64,000 nucleotides of DNA, taken from assembly GCF_003672135.1 (NCBI RefSeq), contig NC_039507.1:9129624-9193623 (forward strand), in the 5' to 3' direction. Under the pieces are notes generated by a model. The model did no database searches. It had not been told where the DNA came from and saw only the letters and a list, made by a program, of their open reading frames with translations. The stretch comes from Ooceraea biroi. Lineage: Eukaryota > Arthropoda > Insecta > Hymenoptera > Formicidae. Below are positions 45,401 to 60,400 of the stretch, in pieces. The translations under genes were made by a program, and so were the position numbers. Within the stretch, counting starts at the first letter, position 1, and every line of letters starts with the position of its first letter.

Positions 45401-47964
45401 TTCGCTCAAGCACAGCCTCGAATCTCCGTCGAAAGCACGAGCGTCGCGTGAGGGATGCAGGCGGGGTGCATTCTCATCACTCCCTCGTCTTTCGACGCTT
45501 ATGGGCTTTCGAAAGAGTTCGCGCTGAAAGTCGCCGTGTTTCATTTAACGAGAACTATAATGAATAATTTATCGTCGGGAGATCTGATCCTCTTTCTCCC
45601 GCATCGCTGGGAAACTGACCGCGGGCGTTTTCCCTCGCGATAGAATTCTTCATCTCGCGCTGATGGATCGAGCGTTACGCCAGGGCGCTCGCCAAGAAAA
45701 TCGCACGGTTAAGAATACGTTATTCCGTAATCAATTCGACACGCCCGGAAAGATGATCGACTCTCGAATCGACAACGCGAGCGGAAGATTGAAAAGTATC
45801 TCGGGTAATAATTAAAACGTGCTCGCCGAAACGCCGATCTGCCGGTGGATTAATATCGTTCTCATATATGCCAGCCGAGCTGAATAAAATATCGCATTCA
45901 TAGCTGGAAACCGCTCTATGTCTGCATGATCGACTGGCATGAATTTGTATTAACAGATTAGTGCTCAAACATTTGCCTCGAAATATAGGTCACGCATAGG
46001 AAATCAGTGCAAAACTGATATCCACACTATTATTAAACTAGATCCCAAAAATATAATAATTGAGCATCGCATCCTGCCTTCGATCAGTGTCTCAATAGAT
46101 TAAAATTGACATTTGTAATAAAGTTAACGTTGGTAGTAAAATCACACCGCGTAGCGAAGCCCACCAGAATGCAAACGCGCTAAGTGAATATCATTTATCA
46201 CGCGTGCACGCGCGTATTCACGCGAGCGAGTGCGCATCGCAACGCGGGCACAAGCGTTGGCGGCTGATTGAAGAAAGACTGCTCCGATACACGTAAGGGA
46301 GCTATTAACTTATAGTAACGAGGAGATCGTAAGGGATGATTGGGGTGGCTGTCGGAGGGGTCGTAAAATTTGCCGGATTCGGCAACCGCTTTGTAGCCTG
46401 CTTGAATTTCAAATAACGCGCGGCCGCGATAAAGTTGCACCTGTAAATTTATCACGACCGCGGCATGTCTTGACCGTTATCGGAGGAAGCGGGCGATTTG
46501 ACAACGGCGGTGAACCCCTCGTAAAATCGCCCCGTCTCGAATTCCGATGGAATTGATACCGCGCGTCTACGTCTATCAAAGCCGCGTAACGCTCCTCAAG
46601 GGCGGCCAGTTATTTATTCGAGACCGATTTCGGAAGCGACGAGACGTGAGATTTTTATGGGTGTTGCTGGAGGATTGCCACACGGAGCGTAACTTTGATA
46701 CGTGCACCGTTTTCGTTGCGCGAATTCGATATAAAGTTCACGAGATGATGCGTGCTTACGAAAGAACGAATGTGCGCGGCCGCATAAATGTGATAGGGCT
46801 GAGTATCGCGCTCAAATATCCGCGTATGATATTACTCGAAAGGGGATTTCTTTTTTCGCGTTTATCCGGAATGACTTCGTTAAAATTTCAGTAGTTTCAG
46901 TGGCGATTCTGGATACGGTGAATTTCCGCGGATTCCGTGTTGCGGCTTATCGCGGGTTCTCACACGCGCGGATCTACCCTTTCGCCTCTCCCGTATAGAA
47001 CGTTTTAAATTACGACGAGGAGCACGCGTTGAAATTACCGCGTGCGTTATGTTTATCCGTGCGCACATTAAGCGCGAGTGAATCCTGCACGAATTATTGA
47101 GCGCGGCCCCATCGTGAAGCGCCGCTATCATATTATTGCACTCCCATCGCGGAGATCACGTAGGTATAAGTCATCACGGTGCGTGATTCAGTGCCTGACG
47201 AAGCTATTAGCCGGTCGTGCGATGTAACCAATTTAAGCAGCTTGAGAAAAGCGACGAGCCAGCGAGTTTGCAAAATAAAGCTCGAAAGATCCTCGAGAGG
47301 CTGAACCTCGCGAAATCCGATGAAAATTTTCGTGAGTAACGATAATTGAAAGACTATTCCCGTCGCTAATCGGCTATTCACGGCTCGCGTAATCCGATGA
47401 ACCCGATGATAAGTCCAAACTCCAAAATTAATACGTACCTTTTACGTGCCGACTTACCGGATCCATACACTAGTGTCAGGTATTCGTGTTGACGTTGCTG
47501 AAATTTCGAGCGCCTCGAGATGACACGCGTGATCTCTCCGATGAATCCGACCCACGTGTCAACGCGGTGACAGGGGCCTCGCTTCATCGCGCCGACCGAG
47601 GAGCAGAGCTCTCATCGCAGGACCGTTTTTGCCGCACGACGTGCGCCTCTTTTTACCACAATGTATCGCCGTATCGCGATCGGTAGCCGATCACAGCTCG
47701 GTGATGCGACGCGTCGCCGTACGTGACTCTCGGCAAAGCGCGAAGTGAAGCGTCGATGATTTATAAGGTGCTCGTGATAAACGCGATTTCGCGCTCAAGA
47801 CGCACCTTGCAGATTTCCGGTTCGCTCCGCTTTAGATCGCGCTAGTCATCCTCTATCTTTTATACACACATGCACGCGCATGTACACGTATCCGCCCTCA
47901 CTTCGCGTATCTTCCGGTGAACCGCTAAGATTTTACCGTGGGTGCATCTCACGTGTGCCATCCC
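42410..47964. other. No recognisable gene; mixed CpG-rich sequence
   Basis: Overlapping frames at 42629-43676 come from CG-rich sequence and lack family motifs. A 34-bp perfect-arm hairpin (GGAAATTCATAGGAA, loop, complement) is at 43649-43682. ACAGGATGTTTCATTTTAAC near 44047 resembles a Tc1-like end but has no partner in sight. Confidence 0.45.
43649..43682. repeat. Small perfect hairpin
   Basis: 15-bp arms GGAAATTCATAGGAA and TTCCTATGAATTTCC around a 4-base loop. No poly-T or known regulatory context. Confidence 0.7.
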
Positions 47965-48391
47965 TTAAGAGGATGCTGGAGCTGCTAGTGAACTTCTTCG
48001 CGATGGTGCTGCCATCGCACAATATTTGCACAATAAAATGCTTTTTACAAAAATTTGGCAAGTTGTACGCACAAAATTGCACCCATGCCCTCTCGGAATA
48101 AAATAAAGGAATATAATGAAGCTTTTAAAAGTGCCTTTAGAAGCGTAATAAAAAAGAAATTCATAATCTTCTTTACAGAATCAAGAAAATTATGAATTTC
48201 TTTTTTATTACGCTTCTAAAGGCACATTTAAAAGCTTCATTATATTCCTTTATTTTATTCCGAGAGGGCATGGGTGCAATTTTGTGCGTACAACTTGCCA
48301 AATTTTTGTAAAAAGCATTTTATTGTGCAAATATTGTGCGATGGCAGCGCCATCGCGAAGAAGTTCACTAGCAGCTCCAGCATCCCCTTAA
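47965..48391. repeat. TTAA-flanked palindromic element, subfamily A, copy 2
   Basis: 427 bp from TTAAGAGGATGCTGGAGCTG to the complement ending CATCCCCTTAA (one GGGG to GAGG difference at the left end). Near-identical arms of about 205 bp. One reading frame stays open from about 48037 through the centre to about 48310, and its first half contains NLASCTHKIAP and KEYNEAFKSAFRSVIKK, homologous to the frames in the 6028 copy and at 20256-20537. In another frame the arm begins MLELLVNFFA. Arms of copies 1 and 2 differ in the middle third, so they are separate lineages. Confidence 0.9.
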
Positions 48392-50649
48392 GCATTAAAC
48401 GGCGCGCTGCATCGCGCGAGCTGTGTAACATCCCCGGTTTTCCGTTCTCCGGCACCCTTCGACGACGACGACGAGCGTGCACTCTTGTTGTCTCTCGTCC
48501 GCTGGCGCGCGTTGAAAGGGCGAGACGCGTTTTCGCGGCAGACGTGGTTCTCCACGAGACGTGTCGCCTGAATAACGCATTAAGTGTACAAACGAAGACG
48601 ACGAAAGAATTCGATTCCCGAAATCGAGATGCTGCTCTTTATCTCTACTTCTTCTACGTGTTTTGTATCTCTTCACACACACACACCCACACACGCGCGC
48701 GCGCGCGCGCGCACATGCACGCACACGCGTGTCTCGCCTTAAAAATTAGGACAATACAGAAAGAATCGTCGTTTAATCGCCTTAATCGCTACGTGTATCC
48801 GACATGTGTGTACAGTGTCTCGGGCGAGAGAAAACGATGCTCTACTTGATGATTTCGGTGGGCCCTCGAAAGGGTAACGCCGCTGATGGGGGCGGGAAGC
48901 CCCGTAGTACGTGCCCGACACATTTCCGCCGCCATCGCCGCCGCTCGGTGGACCTACGGGTCAGGTCGGTCCAACTCTGGCCAAAGTTATCGTATTTACA
49001 TGCGCGATAACGATACCCTCTCGTATACTGATTCGACAGATAATTCGATTAATCCCGACGTAATCGCGCAGGCACGAACGAGCACGAATCTCACGAGGGC
49101 GAATGAGAGAGCTTAGCTCGCGCGAGCTGCGCGACTTGCATGCGTATCCCTTTTGCGACCGCTAGTTTGATCGAGATGATATCATTCGACAGCGCAGGTT
49201 ATTACCGCTTCGTGCATGCACAGAGAGACCGTAATAACGAGCCGGGAAATAAACGGAAGAAATTGCATCGAGAGGGACAGAGGGAGCAGGCTCCTCCTCT
49301 TGAGGAGACGCTCGTTCCGCGCAGTTCAGCCAGATGACAAGAGGGACGACGATGCGACGTTCGCGTGCAATTTTAAAAGCCGGAGCTTGCATGCGGCTCG
49401 AAAAGAAACGACGTACGTCACGGCGTCAGTTGCTGAACATTCCGGCGGATACTGCTTGTCCGACTTTCTTGTTGGACTTTGTAGAACGCCCGAAAAATAT
49501 GCGCGCGCCCGCGTGCTTCGCCGGGACTTTGCAAATTTCCCGAACGTCCAGTATAAAGTCGTAATCGACGACGGACGCGTCCTCCAACTTACGTTACTAC
49601 CGGCGTAAAGAAGCCCTTCGTGCTCATTCGTGACTAACGCAAAAAGTTTTGTTGTTCCAACGTTAATAGAAAGTGCGCTGCGCCAGTGGATCGATCATGA
49701 TCTTTCGACTGCTCCGCGTGATGAAATCTCTTTCTCGCGGAGTTCTCCTCGGTAGCCCAAAGAAACACGCTTCGAGAGACACGCAATATTGTGCGCGAGT
49801 GCAAAACACACAACGTACTTATGTACCTTGAAGACATCTTGAATACCGCCGGTATTGAACGCACGACAATTTGTCGACGTTCAATATTGCGCGTCGAGCT
49901 TTCCCTCCGCGTAATAATCTGACGGAAGAAAGCGGTTTCGCTTTCGATGTTTCTCTTTCGGCGCTTTTCCGGATGCTGTGGAGGAGGTATACCTCCTAGT
50001 GGTAATAACGCAGCCGTCGAGATGCCTCAATGAGAACGGCTTTCCTAATAACATGCAGCGTGAGAGAGTGCCGTACGATCCGCTCGTTTTTCGCTCGCGG
50101 ATTGCAAGTCCCATGCACGCTTTGTGCATGTTCTCTGCGCGCGATGAACGCGTATCTCCGCGTGGTGATGATGATGATGTCTATCGACGTAAATTATCAC
50201 GAGCTCTTGTAAGAGATCGCTTTTACAGCGCTTTCATCAAAGTCGGCTGCGCGGTTGTAAAGATGATACCTCGTGAAAATTTTTTACACAGAAACTGAAA
50301 ACGCACGTGAAACTGTGTGGCGCGAGATCAAACGCATGTTTCGGCGTTCATATTTGACATATCCCAGGAGAAATTTGCCAGATTTCGAAAACGCAAAGCT
50401 CGCACGGAGGTTTCAAAGGTAAAGGATCCAATTGGCTTCGTCTCTCGAATGATGCAGGACTTTTCAACTTTTATTAACAATCAGATTTTTAATAACAGAT
50501 GTAGTTCTCTGATAATCGATTTATTCGATATATTCAATGACGTTTTATAATGAAAACAATTTGAATGTCAAATGCATCTGCAGAGTCTAACAAATCCTCT
50601 GCTACACCATACAGATTATTCATGGCTGAATTAACGTTTTGGAAATGTA

Positions 50650-50685
<36 letters not shown>

Positions 50686-51480
50686 TGAACTGTTTCTAAT
50701 ATAATATAAATGTTCTGAAACGTAACATCTAAATGAAACAAAAATAACAAAGACCTGCGTCATTTTCGCATACTTTTGTAACGTGTCTCATCTCGATTTT
50801 TGGGAGATCACACTCCGTCAACACGATCGATTCGTCGTGCCGTGCAAATTCGAGCAAATTAATCCGTACGATCGGCCGATCTTAACTGACCGGCCGCGTC
50901 CACGTAAGCCGGAAATTGGACCAGGCCTGGGCCGCGTTAATCCGCATCGTCGTGGCGACGTATTTCGACCCGGGGAGATTACGATTACCAGCGAGTATTT
51001 ACATAATTCGAGTCGCATGCGCGTCGCGAGTAATGACCCGGAGCAGGCAATCGCGCAATCTGCCACGAAAATCTCGCATATCTAAGTAGTCCAGCCGGCG
51101 GCAATCTCGACTAAAGGTAAATAAGGAATAAGGAGGAATCGGGAATGGAAATCAGGAAATCAGGGAAAAAGGTAGGAGGGCGAGGGGCAGAAGGAAGATA
51201 GCACGAGGGGGAGAAGGAAGGCGAAAGAGGAAACGAGGAGAACGGGAAGAACGAAGTGGAGGGCGAAGAAGGATATCTATAGAGCAATGATCGGTGAGGG
51301 GGATGGACAAGACACGCAGGAGTGGTATGGCAGTGTGAACCAGAGGGAGGAGAGGGCGGGTGGGTGGGCGGGCAGACCTTGTGAAGTGTCCCGGGAGTAA
51401 TATCCTATCTATCACAAACGGAAGTAATGGTGTAATAGTTATGGACATTCCCCTTTCTCTCTCGTCAAGTGAAGTGGCGC
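48392..51480. other. No separate gene seen; includes the likely dpr 3' UTR
   Basis: CG-rich to mixed sequence. Microsatellites: a CA/CG tract at about 48674-48725 and (AAT)n at 50649-50685. The part nearest 51480 should contain the 3' UTR of the minus-strand dpr gene; TTTATT words (AATAAA on minus) near 50473 and 50519 are candidate polyadenylation signals about 1 kb from the stop. A purine-rich tract (GAGGA-type) runs 51125-51300. Confidence 0.4.
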
Positions 51481-54400
51481 TTATCGCGCCAGACCGACCC
51501 CCGCTGCGATGAGCAACACCGGCACCAGCACCCCCGGCAGATTCCGCCACGCTGCCGACGTCTTGCGGCGCTGTATCGCTGCCATCTTGTCACCTGAAAC
51601 ACCAAAGCAGAGGGACCAAGGGTGAGTCCGTTAGCGAGAGCGAGTATCTGACAGCTAGAAGGGGGTGAGTATCGGACAGATCGATCGGCCGACCAGCAGG
51701 TCGGTCGGTCGGTCGGTCGGTCGGTGGGTTGGTCGATTTTCGCCGCGTCCCCGATATCGAAGTGATTGGGTACGCGTCGACAGGACGCCGCCACCGTCGT
51801 GGTGGTTTGGAAACGCGGTGGTGTTGTCTCTCTTGTAAGTTAAGTCGGGCGTAAGTTATTTCCGCCGTAGTGCACCCTGTCCGCCACGCGAAAGCTAAAG
51901 CGGAGAGTACACTTGGTAAAAGAGCGATTGTTCTCTCTCTGTTTATTTTCTCTCTCTCTCCTATGTCTCTTTCTCTTTATCTCTGTTGTTCTATGCGTTA
52001 TTCCATAATTGCATCGTCCATTACGAGTGCTTTCAGTTATGTATAAGTTATGTATAAGCGAAAGACAAAGGAGAAAGAGAGAGAAAAGGGGGCGATTGAA
52101 AGGCGACTTACACAGATTACGTAGATTAAACCCGCATATGCAAACGGATGCGAATCCGCGGCTCACGTTTCACGTTAAACGGCTGGTTTGATTCGAATCC
52201 ATTATTCATATTGGACATACCACGCTGTACGTACATCAGGCGGAGCAAAAGTCAAGATCGGACTAGCGCACGTGTACGCGGCGTGTACCTATGCGGGCGC
52301 GGTTTCTAGGATAACCGTTTGAATAATCAATTTTAAGTAACGGCAGCGATGTTTAAGGGGATGCTGGAGCTGCTAGTGAACTATTTTTTCACTATAGCGA
52401 TGGTAATTGCAGTTTCGAAAATTCTCTTTATTGCTTGTGCGGAATAAAAAATCCTTTTCCACAAATGAAGTATAGATAGAAAGAAAGCCCGCTCTACAGG
52501 ACTTTATATTCAAAATGGAAAAAAAAGTTAGAAAAGACAAATGCAAGTTTTTAACTTTTTTCCATTTTGAATATAAAGTCCTGTAGAGCGGACTTTCTTT
52601 CTATCTATACTTCATTTGTGGAAAAGGATTTTTAATTCTGCACAAGCAATAAAGAGAATTTTCGAAACTGCAATTACCATCGCTATAGTGAAAAAATAGT
52701 TCACTAGCAACTCCAGCATCCCCTTAACGCGGCTCGACGCGCGCTGCGCGCGAACGAGTGAGCGATTTCGATTAACTTTATGCACATCTAAGAATCATGT
52801 ACACACGCGATGATCACGATAGATAAACGCGGATTTTTGCGGATACCAGCCGGCTTTACCTCCACTTAATCCGCTTTCCATTTGCGGTACATGCGATACT
52901 CTGAATGCGGGCGATCGTGTTTCATGCATTAATGGTATCAACGGTACATGTCGGCTATTATAATGTCTGCCCACGGTATTCGCTGATCGTTATGGCATCG
53001 AACGTAATATACAAAATCAAAGAATCGTATTATCGTTTGCTTTTATTATTCCCAAGTAGATTACGACAGAGCTTTTCTTCTTGTGAAGAAAAAGCCGCGT
53101 TCTCGCACGATGCATTTTACATTCAAAACTGGATTTAATCACGCGATGTTAATTAATTACGATCCTCTCTCGGTTCTTTCTTCTCTGACGTAACACGCGG
53201 CTCGCGATATTACGTCGTAAGGCGCGAGTTTCTTCTGCTCGGATTAGCGTGCGCAGTAAATCCGAAATAAATTCCGTCACTGCGCGAGTAGATTTCCATT
53301 ATAATTTCCAATTGAAATTGTGGACTGCCACGGACTCGGTGCGGCCCGGCGCGTCTCCGCGTTGCATACAAAATTACTTCGACGCACCGTACTGTCGTTG
53401 TATTCGGTGAAACTGCACAGAGTGTGACGTGGATTACATGAGCTAATTACTGTCGTAGTTACTCGGGCACTGGCGCGTCGTACACACCCCACGGAATAAT
53501 TAATGCTGATAATAGATATATGCCACGTATTATGAATTGCGTTATATAATACCGATATTAATCCGTTGTTGCGGAGATTGATGATAATCAAGGAATGACA
53601 AGCATTCGGCTATTTAATTAGTGCGACGAATCTACGTTCGACTTATGCCATCGTCTGTCCATTTTGTCGCACGTGATATAATAAATTACTTATTGTCGGA
53701 TAATCAACGCGATAGAAATAATTGTGCATATTAATAATTACTATTCTTTTCTAGAAGACGAAAGAATCTTATAAGATACGTTTAACTCCGATGTAATCAA
53801 ATTGAAATTGAATAAGTGAAATAAAAATTGCATAAATAATGTAACAAGTCGTACTTTGGCAGTGATGTATATATAACCGATATTAGAATAGTTTATTTAA
53901 TTGATGCAATTAATTCCATCATCAATGAAAGCGTATTGGATTATCAGCGAAAAGCAAATCAGAATACATTAAAATGGGTTACGATATGTAAAACGTACTA
54001 GTAGTGAATCAGAATACAAAGTACGTCTCAGTACGTTAGTGAAGTTCCGGAAGTTTAATCCAAAGTTTAATCAGCAGAATGTCTTGTCTTTCCCAATGTA
54101 ATGTTGAACATCTGAAAAACTCATGAAATGACTTTGTCTGAAATTTTTAATTTAAAAAGAAAATCGACTTGCTGAGAAAATTTCTTCTTTAATAAGGGCG
54201 CATACGATAAAACACATTATTTTAATTAATATAATTGTTTTAATTATTCATTTCTAATGAAATCGGGTTACAGTATTTTCATAGTTGCCTTTTTTCATGA
54301 TGCTGATTACTTTGATATGACAGTCGTATATTATCATCTATGTGCATCTTTGAGCAGCTGTCATGATTGAGGATATATCTCGAATTTCACATTACAATTT

Positions 54401-57400
54401 GTGTTTTTTGCCGTTGAAAGCTGAAATTTACTCATCAAATGCCAGATTAAGAATCTGTAGAAGATTGACACAATCGTGTATGACACTTCGTCAAGCTAGT
54501 TTTTTGAAATTGATCATCTTGATGCAATTATCCTATTTTTGATAAGAATATTCACTACCGTGATTATAGCGCGATAAATAAAAGAAGATACTAGGACTTG
54601 CTTATATCAGATTTGCACTTTTTGCAAAATACCGCGGAATTATTTTGGAGAAATATTGTACGGCTCTTTTTATATTGCAAAAGCGCCTTGTAAATAAGAA
54701 ATAATCGTAAATAATAATTAAAGGCGCAAAACTGCAATATATTTTTACCATAATATAAGTTCAATAATGAATAATTTTGAAAAATAGATAGCGAATGCGT
54801 ATTCTAATAGAGTAATTCCTTTATTTACTTTTAATTAATTATACGTTAGTAAGTTTACGTTAATTTTAAAACTGCTCAACCAACTTTGTACTCTTTACTT
54901 CGTACTTTCTACTTTGTGGTCATCTCTCCTGAGAGATATATGGGAGAGACTAAGGTCCTAGCATTTAAAAAAAATATGTGTTTTGTTCTAAAAACAATGT
55001 TTTATGAAAGAAAAGATTAAAATATAATAATTTATAACAGTCTATCTTTTTAAGATTTTTTAATATTTATAATTTAATATTTAAAATAACAAGGTATGTT
55101 TTTTCGACAATCAAAAGAGAAGCTATAGTTATTTATTCCTAAATTATCCTAAATAAAAAATCATAATAATTTAAAATCACAATAAAGTATTCAAAATATC
55201 TATTTTCGAATTGGCAATTAATGAATATCACATCTTTTTTAATACTTAAGCATTTCTCGGGGATTTTCCCGACTTTCTTATATCATCGATCCGCTGCGTA
55301 CACGATGGCGTACGTGCACGCATTACCCTATTGTGCAATTTGCGTGCGCGTTATAACGTGAGTACCCGTTTGCGGCTAATTAACCCGACCGGCCAATGTT
55401 TGCACCGAGCTTACGCCTCTGGCCTGAAAGACCGCGATTTCTCCTTTCATACGAAATAAAGGCGTCCATTGTAAATGGCGCGCTTTCACCTACTTGCCGG
55501 CTTACAAAGGATGCTTGGCCTTTGCGTTTGTTCCCGAAAATGTATTTCGTACTATCATTCAATAATGAATTAGCCGCATATCCGTTTTGCGTTTGTGTTA
55601 CATGTAACAAAGGAATAAATGTCGCGCAAAGCTGCGCTTAAAAGTTTTGTATGTAGAAAGAGTCAGAAAAAAGGAAAAATTCGAACATTTACTCGCGTAA
55701 CATGTAGCTAATCCTTGACTGTATTTTCTTTCTGAATATACATTAATTTTGTAAAGACACGTAGTGCATTAATATAATACGTAATAAAAAACTTTTGCTA
55801 ATGGCTATAAATTTATCTTTGTAACAAATTTTTATATTTTATATGCAAAAAAGAGCGTTACGACAATGTCAAATGCAGAATGACATTTCATTTAGCATTC
55901 AAAGGTACGAAATGAAACAAGAAATATAAAGGAATATAAAGAGCAACTGTGTGTCACTGTGAATTTAAAAAGTCACGTAATAATACGAAGTAAATTTCTG
56001 TCTTTGACGTGCATAAATGTACATTAAATTAATTAATTAATCATGTAATGTAGACAGAGATCTCGTTGGTTCCGCGGAACGTGACAGAGTCAGTGTTTCT
56101 TTTTAAAAATAACATCGGCCTGTTTTTGAGAAGATCAAGAGTATGATTCATATGATTCTTCGCCATAAACCGTACCGTATTTTCCCACGCCTGTTCAGCT
56201 TCCAATAGATTTATTGATCTCGCGTATTATCTTTTACTTGATATCTCCCAACTGCGGACTTGTGGGGTGAAGCGAGGTACTTCCGTCGATCAAACTTCCG
56301 CGGTTAATTAACCACCGGCCGATATTTGCTCGGGTTTTGCGCCCGATACTCGCTTCAAGACCGTAATGATGTTCGCTCTCAAATAGAATCATAGTAATCC
56401 GCCGTTTAACGGCGGAGTTATCTGCTATACTCGTGAAACCACAAATACACGGCACCCCCAGTCGGAAGTGGTTAGTACCGTAAATATCAGATTTTGTTTC
56501 GCGACTGACTGACCCACCGACCGAGATGTACATCGTTTTTGGTCTTTTATATTTGCGCCCTGGCGTCTCACTGTCCCCTAACAAGTTTATCGCGACAATG
56601 AGAAGAGATGGCGCGTGATATTAACACGCCATGATATTAGGGTGTCTTTATCACGGCTGAACAATCTTCGTCAGACGGAACTCGAGATTCCGAAGTGGGG
56701 AAAGAAAGAAATGTTTGCGAATCTTCTTTCTTTTTTTCTTTCCTTTATATTTATTTTCTTTATTTTTATCGTATTTTTTTTCGCTCGCGGATGAAGAGAG
56801 AGCAGAATCTGTTTCTTGATTAGTATAGATATTGATAGATATTGAGAAGCGTTGTTGTAATTTCGAACTTTCGAAACATTCTCCGGAGAGAGAATGCGCT
56901 CAAGTTTTTGTTTATGATGCACGTAGCCGTTTTACAGGCAGGCGGTTTTTGCGCGCGCCTAACTTCGCAACTGAACTGACTACCGCGTTCTTGACTAACA
57001 ATGACGGGGACTTAACTCATCCAGCAGAACCAATAATATTGATTGCGGAAACTGAATAGCACTCTGGGTTCTGCGAATAAGATTCTGCGCAAACTTTGTC
57101 AATTAAATCCAAGTGCATTCAAACATTTACAGAATACGTGCAGTGATTGCGGGATTTAATGACCTCGGTCACATGTATTTATAAGAAGCCCTTTTATTGC
57201 CCTCAACTTGCACCACGAGATACTCGCGAATTCTACAGTGCAATGTAAGCGCAAGATATTCGCGTACATTCAACTTTATATTATTTTTAATTAGATTTAA
57301 TTAATATAAAAAGCAAAATTTTATTTGAAAGATAATTCTAATGTTATTATTATTATTATTTCGACTTTTTGCACAGAATTCTGATGAAACTTATTAATAA

Positions 57401-60400
57401 AGTACATATGAGCAATCGTCGGAGAGTGCACCAAAATAATTATAAAGTATTCACAGAACAGAGTGGTGTGTTCATAAAAGTAACACGAGTTTCGGATGCA
57501 TCATGATGCAGAATCTACGTGGAAATCGTGATTTGGGTCAGAGTGCATTCCGGCGTTTACGGCCTACGTGCATCGGTTGTAAAGGCGCCCTCAAAACCTA
57601 ATGACAAACAGCTGGCACAACCCCGCCAGCGAGGATTTAATGCTCCGATCCCTCGGTAGTGAGAACCGTTTAATAAGAATTCTCACCGCTTCATACATTT
57701 TTCATGATAAAACGCAACGGCTCTATCAACTAAGAGGATGAAGATGGATAAATATTATTCATCTAATGCGCCGCTGTCATTATCTCCCTTCTTCTTTATA
57801 AGCGTGCTTTTATAAGCAGTCTCGAGAAAAAGGACTTTATTTAGCGTCCCGCAAGAAACTAGATTTATCATTTCGTCGCAACTGGAATTCTTGGTCCCTC
57901 ACATTTATCAAGGATTCTCCTGCAGGACCGGATAATCTCAGTTTTCACAAAACTTTCGCGTTAACGTCACGCGAATCGAAGAGCCACTTCGGGCACTGCT
58001 TCTCAGAATCCATGCCGCTTGTTAAAACAATCTTGTAAATTCAGGGCTGCCGAATATCGACGAAAAATCGAGAAAAAGAGAGAGCAAAAGAGGATGAGAG
58101 AGATAGGACAAGTTAATTTTATTCCGTTGTTACGTCGGTTTCGGCGCGTCCATTTTCCGCGAGTTCACCCTCTGTCGATATCTATTTTTCATCGTTTCTC
58201 CCCAACCATTAAACGCGAGTATCCTCCTTTCACGATGCTCCGTTTTCTCGCCCTTTCATAACATTGCGCTAAATCGCGCTCTCCTTCTCGCATCTCAATC
58301 TCCTTTTATTTCAATTTCTACCCTCATTCCGAGCCGAGATCTTCTTTCTTCTTTTAATATTATCGTACCGCTGGCGCGTAAAGCCGCGAGCTTGCGGCCG
58401 AGCTCGACCAGCGACCAGGCCGAGAATTGAGTTCACGTAAAAATTGGACAAGCTGCTCGCGCTACGCGTTTACGGCGCTTTTACTGCCCACCGAATAACA
58501 TCCCCCCTGACGCGAGGGAGGCCCTGTCGTTCGTTGTAGCCGTCATCCTATAGACACCCCCGGGAATCTCATCGGTGACAACGCCGGCCGTACCCGCTAT
58601 AATTGGCATGAAAGCGGAAATAAGAGTTTACGAGCAATTCTCGCGGTTAGTCGGGCAAGACAAAGGTCGCAATATATGTCGAGCGTTAGATGCAAACACC
58701 CGTTTACGACTTTGATGACAACTGACCAGGGCGAAGGGAGCAACCGGATCGCAACGATCTTCGTCGTCGCTACTGTCGACGTCATCTTTGTCCTCGTTCT
58801 CGTCTTCATCCTTGTCCTCGTCGTCCTCGTCGTCCTCGTCGTTGTCGTTGCCAGTTCTAGAAGTTCGCTTTAGCGCGTCGTCTTCCGCAACGCAGGACAG
58901 TATATAGTCCGCCCTGCGCCTTTAACGAGATTGCGATCTAGTATCGCTGCGCTAAGCCAATTTACCCACGACGTTGCGCCCGACGCTTAGATAATTTATC
59001 GCGACACAAAGTCTTCCCTGTCTCCTCCTGCCTTCCTTCCACCCTCGGTCCTCCTCCTTCACTCGTTTCCCACCGTCCCGCATCGCGCTCGCGAAACTCG
59101 CGGAATTTGTGCAGGATACAGCGGCTGCCCAAGTTCCGCAATATTCATTAAGGATTTTGCGGTGTTTCCTCCTACGTGGTGGTACGCGGTCGGGTCAAAG
59201 TAAACTCAGTGGTGCCTGGATATAACCGGCCGGTAGTTGCGGCGATCCGTCATTGGACTGTCCATGCACCGCTACACGACGCAATAATCCCACGCGGTCA
59301 GTATTTACAGAGACATAATCGTGCATCGCTCCTGCACCACGAGTAACTGAACCCTTCATACTCCAGCAGGTGTACCGTTATTAATTCGTCATTAATTTGT
59401 GGAGCACAGAGAAAGAGAGAGAGAGAGAGAGAGAGAAGGAGAGCGTGAAATCCTCCTCGTCGTTGCATTCTCGTAACGGGGTCAAAAATCTTGGGGTCGA
59501 AAGGCGATGTCATCAACATGCGCGCGCGCGAACAGAGTACACGTCATGGAGATTTCACCTCATTATCACGTACGCGTAATAATTAATCCTTCATCTTGCG
59601 TCGTAAGCAACGTGCGAGCGAGAGAGAGAGAGAACAGAGATGAACGCTTGACGCGATATTGCATGGCCGAGTTGCGTCACGATGTTACGTGAACGCAAGT
59701 CCGCGCGCGTCATACTTGACGGAGGAGAATTCTTTGGATACAAGAATTCCGCAATCCGCGCGGGAATTATCTCGAAAAAGTCCGCTCGATGTTAAGTGAG
59801 CGATAATTTCACTTTTATCACCTCCACTTTATCCCCTTAGGGCTCGTCTCTCTCCAGAACCCTTTATAACTCTCGCCTCTTTTATTATAATTTTATTATA
59901 ATTTTAAATGACTCCCGTGATTAGGCGTTATTTTCAATTATGGCACGGGGAGAAGAATCGTCTCGCCAGGGAGCCCGTCCTGTTGTTCGAGATTTCCGTG
60001 GCGCCCCGCGCGCGCACGTCGACGCCGACGACGTCGCGGCGCCTTCGGTGACGACCACATTTGTCCCGGGCCGAGCGTTACGTCATCGTTAGTCATTAAT
60101 AATGGCCGCAGGGCCGCCTTGACCCGGCCTATCGATGTATCATCGTGCCCGGCTATTGCCGCACGCTCCGTGATATAATCCCCCTCGTAAATTTGCTGCG
60201 TGAGAGACGAAAAAAAGAAACAAAACCAACGGAACCCTGACGAGCTCACTCTCTCTCTCTCTCCACTGCGCGCACGGATCCTTCTTCCTGTCTCCCGGAT
60301 ATCAAAATTCATGGTGCGCGCCGTTGCGCGGCGGACCGCCAGATTTGCAACATTCATCGGCGATACGTGTCTCTTCCGAAACCGTGTGCCGGCGCGCATG

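Noticed and set aside
51465..51794. 109-residue frame on minus, and a Met start at 51587 reading like a signal peptide
   Set aside because: The hydrophobic stretch fits better as the C-terminal tail of the dpr gene: it follows a splice acceptor, joins in frame to the Ig2 exon upstream on the same strand and ends in a stop directly after the hydrophobic segment.
58676..58873. Val/Leu-rich frame resembling a membrane segment
   Set aside because: Produced by a GTCCTC/GTCGTC microsatellite in the dpr intron.
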